Assembly (NCBI RefSeq): GCF_902459465.1
Contig: NC_047077.1
Span: 1,798,001 to 1,862,000 of the forward strand
Length of the DNA stretch: 64,000 bases
Source of the DNA: Asterias rubens
Lineage: Eukaryota; Echinodermata; Asteroidea; Forcipulatida; Asteriidae
Direction: 5' to 3'
The stretch's first letter is position 1; every line of letters starts with the position of its first letter. Positions 11,701 through 22,500 of the stretch are shown here, in pieces. The translations under genes were made by a program, and so were the position numbers. The notes beneath the pieces are model-generated. The model was not told the origin of the DNA, did not search any database, and saw nothing but the letters and a program-made list of their open reading frames with translations.

Positions 11701-14700
11701 ACAAAGCAGATACTGTTTGAATGGCTTCTGACTGGCACCCCGAATAAAGGGTGCGTTCGTTTAGCTTCCCTAGGTCTACCTCGTGGTGCTCACTCGGGTG
11801 AGCCCCTGACAAGAGCTAAACGAACGACCACTCACTGGTGACGTCGTTTACCTGGGGCCAGCCCCAAGTGACCCACTCCACAAGCGGGGCACTGGGGCCT
11901 GCCATGGGTGAGACCCTGGAATGACGTCAAAAGCTATTCTAACGCACCGGGGATGACCCAACGAACGCACCCAAAGATATTGATGACCAATTGGTAAAGC
12001 ACTGGCACATTCATTCTGATGTCGCAGGTTCAAGTCCTGCCCTATTCAAACTTGTTATTTTACCAGCCCATAATCTAGTAATCCAATTTCATTTCTGTAT
12101 AGTGGTGATTGTGAAGATCATGATAGCATTGCAAGCTACAGGAAACCACTCAATTTATTTGCAGTACACGGTTTCCCTGATAGTGTCACTGACTCTGCTG
12201 GTGTTGCCATTTACATCAAAATGACTACTATTTTCAGAACATATTACTAGAATTATTAGAGAGCTTTTTATGTTATTCCTCAATCACAAGCACCAAATGG
12301 TTGGCAGTGCTATGACATTGGGTCGATGTATTGTCTCTTCGTTCAAGCTAATCGAGCTCATGAATATTCATTTTGATTTCAGATAAAGCATCATTGATCG
12401 ACACTCAGAAGTCTGTAAGGAAAGAGAAAGTTCCTCTGAACACCCAGCAGTCCATCCATGCTGAGACCATCTTTGGCTTCGATGGGTTAAAGGTCATCAT
12501 CTTATCAGCTGTAGTGGTGTCCCTGGCTATCACAGCTGCTATGGTAATCACCATCCTCATTGGAGAACCACAGGTATTAAATTTGCATATTTGAATATAT
12601 GATGCATATTATTTTGCATTTACATTGGTCATGAGCATCAACATTGAAAAATCAAACACTTTCCATCTTGGCTGTGCTCCGTGGCCATAATGGGTTGATG
12701 TGGCTGGCAGCCAAAGGCGCCCTTGCATGCTTGCTTCTCGAACACATTGTAGCCGCGTCCTTCGCAATTCAGCTCTTAGCTGCGAGTAAGATGATTAGCC
12801 CCAAATATTATTATTATTATTATTATATTGGATGTTGCATTTTTAAAATGAGAGATAAGGCTAGCCCTACATATATATATAGGACTCTGTATCTGTGTAT
12901 AGCACAGAGGAAGAATCCTGCATTGAATAAGGCTAGAGGTGAAAACGTTCCAAGTCCTTTCCCCCTACAGCTTTCAGGTCGGACATGCATTATAATTTTT
13001 CCTGGGTCATGGCAGTGGGTCATGGGTTCAAATCCCACTCGAGTAATATACAGGTTTTTTCCACAAGACTAACGATTTCAAGTACCAAGTATATAGTGCT
13101 TTTCTCCATTAATTCTCACATCGGTGTTTAGGTAAAACCAAACAATATTCTTTATCTCATCTATAAAGATGAAGGGATGTTAACTGACAATGGGCATTTG
13201 AGGAATAGCAGGAGCAGAGACAAGGATGGTATTAAAAATATATAGTGTTTCTGGATACCTTTTCTTTAATCCTTTGTTCTTCTTTTTGCTATAAATGGAT
13301 ATGTTGTTCGTTATGCCTCTGAAAAAGATCCGGTTTGGATCGAAAGCTATGGCCGTCTACCCTACTACTTTATCTTAACATTGAGACCTTATATTTATTT
13401 GATCGTGTTTCTTGTAGGTGCCACCCCATGGTGCAGTAGCTACTGGTAATAGTGTCTGTTCAGCTGCTGGTGTATCTATTCTACAACGAGGTGGATCTGC
13501 AGTGGATGCTGCCATCGCTGCTATGCTATGTATAGGAGTAGTCAACCCACAAAGCTCTGGACTTGGAGGGTTAGTCAAACTGTCACAAAATCGATAATAA
13601 TAATAACATGGATGCATTTATAAGCCTCAAGAATAAGTTATCAAACACATGAAAGCCCTATCTGTTATCCATGTTGAATACAGCCAAGGGGACGCCCCAG
13701 TAGTTTGTACTCCATGGTTTTCGTGCTTACCCCTACTAAAGAGCTGGGGTAGGGGGCGAGGGGGTTTTCCCCGTGGGTATGCTCATATGTTGAGCCGAAC
13801 TTGGAACAAATGAAAATTTAATACAGCGTAATTTCAACCTGTGACCTCTGGATTAACGTGCTGGCATTCTATCAACTAAACTATATGTACCTCTACAATG
13901 TATTGTAGGCAATCTCCCTTTTTTGTCAACATCTTTGTTCGGGTCACCAGTCAGAATCCAGGTTGTACTATAAACTCGGTTGCGATCTCTGGCTTTACTT
14001 CAGTCGCAGATTGAATGGCTTCTAGATAACTGGCAACCCCGAAGACTTCCAACATAGGGCTACATACATTGTAGCCAAGTTGGTACATGTAGTCACGTTA
14101 GTTGGTAGAGTGCCCGTTAATCAGGAGATTGCAGGTTCAAGTCTCGGGTCTAGTTAATTATTTACATATTTACCCTGTCAATTTCCCTTGTGGTTTATTG
14201 ATTGTTTTTATTTGATTTCTTTTGTTGTTATCAGTGGTGGTTTTATGCTGGTCTTGGATGCCCAATCAGCAGCATATACTGGTATTGACTTCCGTGGTAC
14301 AGCCCCTGAAGGGTCCCAACCCACAATGTTTGTCGATAAACCTGGAGCTTCCCTTGTGGTGAGTTGGTATTAATAGTATCTAGTTCTTATGGCACATTTT
14401 GTAAAGACCGTTTCAATGCGCTTTACATTAGTGCCCTGCAGCCAATTTTACAAAACACTAGGGTTAATCCCGAGTTAAGACGAGTACTTAGAATTGGATC
14501 AATACATCCTAACATCGATGGATACGTGTCTAAAGTCTTAAGATTATTCCCAAGTTTGGATGAGTTTGGTGAAATTGACGGCTGGTCATTGGGCCAATTA
14601 CGTCCCTTTAATCTCTCTCAGCTCCCTGGGGAGTATACAGCCTTGAGCTGCTGTAGTGCTCCAGTGGTTTTACCAAACACAATATCAAACTCTACCCATG

Positions 14701-17700
14701 CAGGTATGCATTTTTACCTCCGGGTGAAAAGAAGCAACTATAGTGAAGGATCTTGCTCAAGGACACAAGTGTCATGACCGGGATTCGAACCCACACTTTG
14801 ATGACTTAACCACCAGAACTTAAATTTGATTTTCTTATCGCTTGGCCATGACACCCAACCCAATGATACATTTCAATCATCTCTGCAATCTCTTCCTCTG
14901 CCTCAAGAATTCAGAGCAAGTTTGAGTGCGCACTTTTTAGATGAACCGGGATTGACCACTGACTAGCAACAAACCTAAGCAGTGACGCACTCACTTGAAG
15001 TCTAATAAACCATCGGCACTGTATGCAACACTCCATTGCCTTTGTTAAGAAAATTTTGGCAAATATACGAGTTTAGATTGGTGACCGGCACACTCAAGCT
15101 TTATGAGATTGGGCCCTGATATGAAGTGGTAAGCAAGATATCAACAGTTTCTTTTTAATGTTTCAGGGAGGTTTGGCAGTGACTGTACCAGGAGAACTCC
15201 ATGGCATGAAAAGAGCTTGGGAGAAATTTGGAAAGTAAGCACAATCCTGTTATAATTCATGTCCGAAAGGGTGGTTACGGCTAAGGCTTTGGCTGCTGCT
15301 AAGGGTGTTGCTATGAGCATCATGTGATTCAATGCATGGTCACCATGACCATCTAGCCATAGCCAGGAAATTCAAACATGATACTCTGATTAAATATCTT
15401 TTAAAAAGGGAATGAATTTGAAGGTTCTAAATGAAATAGCATTTTACGTCATTTTAGTGTGACTTGCAATTTTTCTCCATTTTTTGTAAGGACTGCATCT
15501 ATTTAAAAATGAGTGCATCATAAAGCTCGACTTTACCTTGGGGTCACTCTTTGAACCCAGGGAAATATCTTCTTTGGAGGCAATGATTTCAAGTCTAATG
15601 TTCCTCTAAACCTTTCATCTTTGCTTTGTTTATTATTGTGTTGTTCCTTATTCACAGTATGATTAAAGCCATTGGACACTTTCGGTAAACAGTATTGTCC
15701 AAAGGCCCACACTTCGTGTATCACAACTTATATATAAAATAACAAACCTGTGAAAATATGGGCTCAATCGGTCATCGGAGTCGGGAGAAAATAACGGGAA
15801 AACCCACCTTTGTTTCCGCACTTTTCGCCGTGTCATGACATGTGTTTACTATAATCCGTAATTCTCGTTGTCGAGAATTGATAGTTGTCTTAATGTTTTC
15901 TCAAAAATTAAAGCATTTCATGGAATAATATTTCAAGAGAAGTCTTTTACCATTACCTTCTGTAAACCCTGTAAGTTTATTTGTAAATCTGTGAACTTTT
16001 TGTTTGTTTTCTGTTCCGGAAGTGTATAATGGCTTTAATGCCATCTTTTTTGTATATTGCATATTGTCTCATTGCCAGGCCTTTACCAGTATTATTAATA
16101 ATACATGCTTCTTATCAGGTTTCTTGAGACCAAACTCTTGACTTCATTTGTGCAAACCATCCTTGACTTTGCTTTGCATTAATGACCTCTTATAGAGCGC
16201 TCAGGTCCATCAGGCATGACGCTCATGGCGCTGTAGCAAGATATTTATACAAATACAAACAAAAATTGAATACAATATATCTATACAACAATTGCACGAT
16301 GTAAGACTAACTAAGGTAGAGATGCAGGGTAATCAGTTCAATGAAAAAGAATTACGAAGTGAACAGATGAGTTTTGAGTAGTTGTTTGAAAGACCTAGCG
16401 GATGAGGCTTGGCAGAGAAGAAGAGGTAGATTGTTCCAGAGAGATATATTTGAATTACTTTGCTCTATTGCTGTTGTAGAATAAGATGGAAGGAGCTCTT
16501 TGAACCAGCAATTGATGCAGCTAGACATGGATTTAAAGTGACTGGCTCTCTTGGTAAGTCAAGATTACTTCTGCTTATCTTGCAAGACTTTCAGCATTTG
16601 TAAACAGCTACTTGAGCGAATTTGTTTTTGACACAAGTGCTATTTTATATTGTTTATTGTTAACAATTTAAGTGTAATTTCAATATTTGTACACTTCTGA
16701 ATTTTTCATAATTATCAACTAAAACTGCCATTGACGGCATGCCTCAAAATGTCAATGCTTTGATGTCCCGCTGGGAGTTGGGAGTTTGTTTGTTATACCT
16801 CCACATTGCAACAAAGCGACTATACAAATTGGAGCTCCCAACTGTGACATAAGATGAGTTAGAGCTTTTTGTGGATCTTTCAGAAAAGCACTAGATAAGG
16901 GTATTCAAAACTTTTTACACAAATAAAAGTTATTAATAGTATTTCCTTATTGATTGAAAACATATCTGCGATATTGCAGTTAATTACGTTCCTATAAGCT
17001 AAAGTAGTAGTCTCAGTCAATTTTCTATACCTTCCGCCCGGGTAGTAGTTAAAAAGCAGGACAGTTCTTTTCAGAACTGAGAATTCTCCGGAACATCCGA
17101 TAAATCTACTCCGCGGTAGTAGAATAAAGAAAGACAGTGCTCTAAGAACAAACTCTACCTGGCAAGTAGATACACACATGGTGTTACAGCAAACCAAATA
17201 TATATTGATACCTCACCATGCAATGCCTCAAATCCTTTATATAGAAGAGCAGATGTTTTTAAATAAATGAGAGCTTAGGAATGCTCCATTATCAAAAACC
17301 CTTATCCATTTATATTTGCTCCTACAGAACAAAGTATCATGAAAACTGACATGTCGTCACCTGCCGCAAGAAATCTACGGAAAGCCTTCATGCCACTTGG
17401 GAATCCCTTAACTGCGGGAGATACAATGTACAGAAGAAGGTACGCTGACTTACTGGAGCGTATTGCTAGCAATGGGGTGAAAGAGCTGTACACCGGGAAA
17501 ACAGCTCGAGAAATCGTAGATATGGTAAGGTTCAGTAATTAGTTGCCTTGTTTTTGTTTGTTTTTTTGTTAAGGAACACGTTGCTTTGGATCGGTCGAGT
17601 TGGTCTTTGAAAAGCATTTGTAACCGTTCGTTATAAAATGCATATCTGATTAGAAAGATATTTTAAAAGTAGAATATAATGATCCACACAAATTTTCCAC

Positions 17701-19531
17701 GAAATTGTGTGGTTTTCCTTTTTCTTTGTGAACTAACAGTAACACGGTCGGTCATAAAATGGCCGACCGTGTTAGTCGACAAGGTAAAAGGTGGTTTTCC
17801 TTTTACTAAGCGAACTAACATGGTCGGCCATTCCCATAAATGGCCGACCGTATTAGTCGACGAGGTAAAAGGAAAACCACGCAATTTCGAGTTATACTTG
17901 TGTGGATCATTATATTCTACTTTCTAATCATATGTATTTTATAACAAAGGGTTACAAATGCTTTTCAAAGACCAACTCGGCCGATCCAAGGCAACGTGTT
18001 TCTTTAAATAATAATCATGATATCGAGGTCTTATAATATTGCGCATGTAGACTAGTCCTCGGAGATATTAAAAACGTATGGCTAGTCCTAAGTTAGGATG
18101 AGTTGAGTAACTCGTCCAAACTCGAGATAAGACTAGTCTTAACTCTTTGTGAAAACCACCTCAGGTCACTTAACATGCTTTGGGGTTTTTTCTTCTTCAG
18201 ATTAATGAATTTGAAGGGAATATGACGATGGCAGATCTAAGAGGTTACAAGACAAGAGACATGGCTCCTATAACTACAACCTACAGGGGTGAGTCTGTCT
18301 GCAGTCAGTGACTGTCATTGACGGTTAATTTACTACACAGATTCCCAATGTTATCTACAACATTGTGTTCTAACATCACAATATTTAAAATATAAAGTAA
18401 AAAACCACAAGGGAAACTAACTGAGTAAATCTTTTACTAATTTTGGGACCTAAACCAGTGTTTGCCTTCACTCATCTACATGTAAGATTGTAATTGTATT
18501 AGTTTATTTGATTTTGTGTCGAACGAAGAATAACTTTCTAGAGCGGGACTTGAGTTTGAGACCTTCTAATGAATGTGCTGGCACTCTAGCAACTGAGCTA
18601 TCTAGCCCTATCTTTGTTCAGGGGTGCCATGTGGAAGCCATACAACTGTTAAGTGCCATGTAGCCAGGGATCACACCCAAGGTTACCATACAACCTATCT
18701 ATATAGCCCTATCTTTGTTCAGGGGTGCCAGTGGGAAGCCATACAACTGTTAAGTGCCATGTAGCCAGGGATCACATCCAAGGTTACGATACAACCTGGG
18801 AAGCGACAGCAGAGTTCAGCTTTATTTCAAAGGTCAAGTAATATAAAAAGCACAAGTGATCAATTCAAAATGATTTAAAGCCATTGGACCCTTTCGGTAC
18901 AGAAAAAAAAGAAAAAAAATCACAGATTTACAAATAACTTACAGGGTTTACAGAAGGTAGTGGTGAAAGACTTCCCTTGAAATATTATTCCATGAAATGC
19001 TTTACTTTTTGAGAAAACAGTAAAACAATATCAATTCTCGTTAGCGCGAATTACGGATTTATTTTAAACACATGTCATGACACGGGGAAACGCGCGGATA
19101 CACGGGTGGGTTTTCCCGTTATTTTCTCCAGACTCCGATGCCCGATTGAGCCTAAATTTTCACAGGTTTGTTATTTGATATAGAAGTTGTGATACACAAA
19201 GTGTGGGCCTTGGACAATAGTGTTTACCGAAAGGGTCCAATGGCTTTAAGGTCGTGCAAAGAAAAATTTACTTGAGCGGGACGTGAACCTGCGACCTCTG
19301 GATTATTGTGCTGCCGCTCCACCAAATTCTAGAATTCTAGCAATTCGTCAATTCAAAATGTTATTTCAATAGAGTTGTGTCTTTCTCTTCAGATTACAAT
19401 CTTGTGACCTTACCCCAGCCTAGCGGAGGTCCGATGCTTCTTACATTGATGAATATTCTAGAGTTATACAACGTGACTCAGGCTGATCAAAATACTGCTT
19501 TATATTATCATCGTTTTATTGAGGTAATAAT

Positions 19532-19582
<51 letters not shown>

Positions 19583-22500
19583 GAAAGTTGTAGAGAACGA
19601 CCAGGTCAAGATCCTATGGGACTTTAACATTCAGACCGATCATGTTATACAACATAGGCGTCCGGATGTTGTGCTATTAGATAAGACGAAGAAGATGTGT
19701 CATCTCATTGACATAGCGGTGCCAGGTGATATAAGGGTAGCTTCGAAGGAGATGGAAAAGATCGAGAAGTACCAGGACCTGGCCAGGGAACTTCGTAAGA
19801 TTTGGCAGGTGAAGGTAAAAGTAGTCCCCGTGGTGGTTGGAGCACTTGGCACCATTCCCAAAGCACTGGGGAAACATCTAGATGAAATAGGGACAAATGT
19901 GAGGGTAGATCTATTACAGAAGGCAGCGCTTTTGGGAACAGCGAGGATCCTGAGAAAGACCCTTGAGATCTAAGGCTACGGGACGTAGCCCGGCTCGAGG
20001 AGTTACCGGCACAAAGGAAAATGAGATCTTTCTTTTGCATGCTGTGATAAAATGAAATAATAACAAGTTTTGATATAGCGCTTTACACACTTGGAGGGCG
20101 TATCTAAGCGCTTCCAAAACTATTACCTCTGGTCATTGGGCCATTTCAGTAATTCCTTCAACCATCTAAGCTCCCTGTGGAGTAAACAGCAATTATAGTA
20201 AAGAATATTGCTCAAGCACACCAATGTTACGGCCGGAACCCAAACTCTGATGACAAAACCACCAGAATTTGAATTTGATGCTTTTAACCACTCAGCCATG
20301 ACACCCAAAATAATAATGCTTACTTTGAATTCTTACTTCTTCACTTTCAGGCGCTAAAATTTGTCAAAGCTCAGGAAGTTGGTCTTGGGGACTCCTCTTC
20401 TGTCAACTACACTCAGAATATGATAAGGTAAGACTGTTGTCATTTGATTGGTGGAACACGCGTCAGATGTCATCTAAAATGTAGTATTGTAGAGACACCC
20501 ATCAATATTTATACAAATTGTCAGATGCTTCGCAATGGCTTTCCAAAAAAGCGTCACATATCATCCAAAATCTAATATTGGATAGGCGCTTGCCAATAGT
20601 AATAATGCTGCATTCCCAAAATAATTGTTTTCTGACCGTTTGTCCAAATAAGGCAAGTTCAAGACATGTCGGGCAAGAATGTTCAGAAGGCGCTTCAGAA
20701 TTTTCAGAGTGTGGAGTGGCAAGTTTCTGTGGTTTTTTTTGTGTTAATTGTGAACAGAAATTCAAATGACAAGGATGAATGGTATAAACAAAATATCGAA
20801 TGCATTTCGTTCATAAGTTGTCGCATAATATAATAATGTAAAATTTGGTATTTCCGTTTCATATGTTTTGGAATAGTCAACATTTCACCTGTGACTATAC
20901 TCCTTGAAAATACATTCATTTGCATCCAATGTATATTACTTAAGATTCAAAAACCCTTTTTTTATGAAGTATTTAAATTCCATGAAATAAGATGCAAACT
21001 GGTCTCATTTGTTGCTTCAGATCATGACCTCTGTGATATGTTATCAGAATTGTTTTTATTTTGATTAATGTTTTTAACCTTGAAGATCTACTGCTTGAAA
21101 ATGATTCTGAATTTGTCATTTATTGTCATGTTTTTATTTTCAAATTGTAGTATTTTTAAAACCGTGCCGGCTTTAATTGTTTGTATTTTGCCCTGTGTTT
21201 GATTGCTTTTAATCCTCAAACACTACTGCTGTACTTTGATATATCTTGATCATAATCTATTGCTTGAAAATGATCCTGAATTTGTCATTTATGTTCATGT
21301 GTTTGTTTGGAAGTTGTTACATTTTCAGGAGAAACTGAGCAGACTTTGTCATTGAACTTAATTTTGACCTGCGTTTGCTGTTTTAATCCTCTAACACTAC
21401 TGCTCGATTTTGATTTTGCATTTGATTTTGTCATTTATTGTCATGTTTTAATTTGCAACCTGTGCAGTTTAAAGTGAAACTAACCTGATCTTGTTGATGA
21501 ATATAATTATTTTTTTATTGCTTTTAATCCTCAAACACTTCTGCTTGACTTTGATATATCTTGATCTAAATCTATTGCTTGAAAATGATCCTGAATTTGT
21601 TGTTTATGTTCATGTTTTTGTTTGGAAGTTGTCTCTCTTTCAGGAGAAACTGAGCAGAATTTGTCATTAAACTTCAATGCTTATATTTTGACCTGTGTTT
21701 GCTGTTTTAATCCTCAAACACTACTGCTCGAGTTTGAGTTTGCATTTGAACTTGTCATTTATTGTCATATGTTTTATTTGCAGCCTGTGCAAAAACTACC
21801 ATGTCACAAGTAAAATTTGTGACTGGTATCCTGCTCATATCTGCTTAATTGAAAGTTGTTTGTCATTCTCTGCTTAAGCAGCTCTATAATATTGGGCCCA
21901 GGTTTTACATGCCAGTTGCTCTGTCTAGGCCTAATATTGGTAGTCCTCCTTCTTTAACAATGTCTTTGTTCAGGGCTGCAAGCCAGAAACCATGCAACTA
22001 TAAACTGTAATGTAGCCAGGTTCCACCCCCCAAGGACCCCCCCCCCCCCTCAGCCCTCCTTCCCCCACCCCCAGGGAAGCCGCACTGTTGGTGGGGGAAG
22101 GGGGGGCTGAGGGGGGGGGTCACCTCAAAGGGAAATATTACACGCGATGTTGATTCACCTAGTTTTAAACATATCTTGAGACTTATCTTTTCAATCAAGT
22201 ACTTAATCAAATGGTTTTGTTTGTTTACCCTTCATTGTTTATGCTTTTTTAGAGATATGTACCATTTTGTATTTCTCTACCACATGTATCCTAGCTTAGG
22301 CATACACTTACATTTGAGTTATTGTACATGTATAGGCCTACGTTTATGTTTGTGTTTAGCGCCATGAGCACTTTTGTGGATTTGTTCATTTTACAAGTTT
22401 TCATTTTTATTTTTATCATTTATTTCTTTTACAGTAAAAGCAATGCTGAACTGCTCTATGCACACATTACAGATAATATGACTCATTCACCATACTATTA

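Noticed and set aside
12644..13072. A 142-codon ORF in GGT7 intron 2
   Set aside because: It contains a microsatellite poly-Tyr run and SINE-like sequence; an artefact of repeats.
19377..19973. A single 198-codon gene
   Set aside because: It is GGT7 exon 9 joined by chance to a poly-Ile microsatellite and a LINE remnant; the splice donor lies at 19524.
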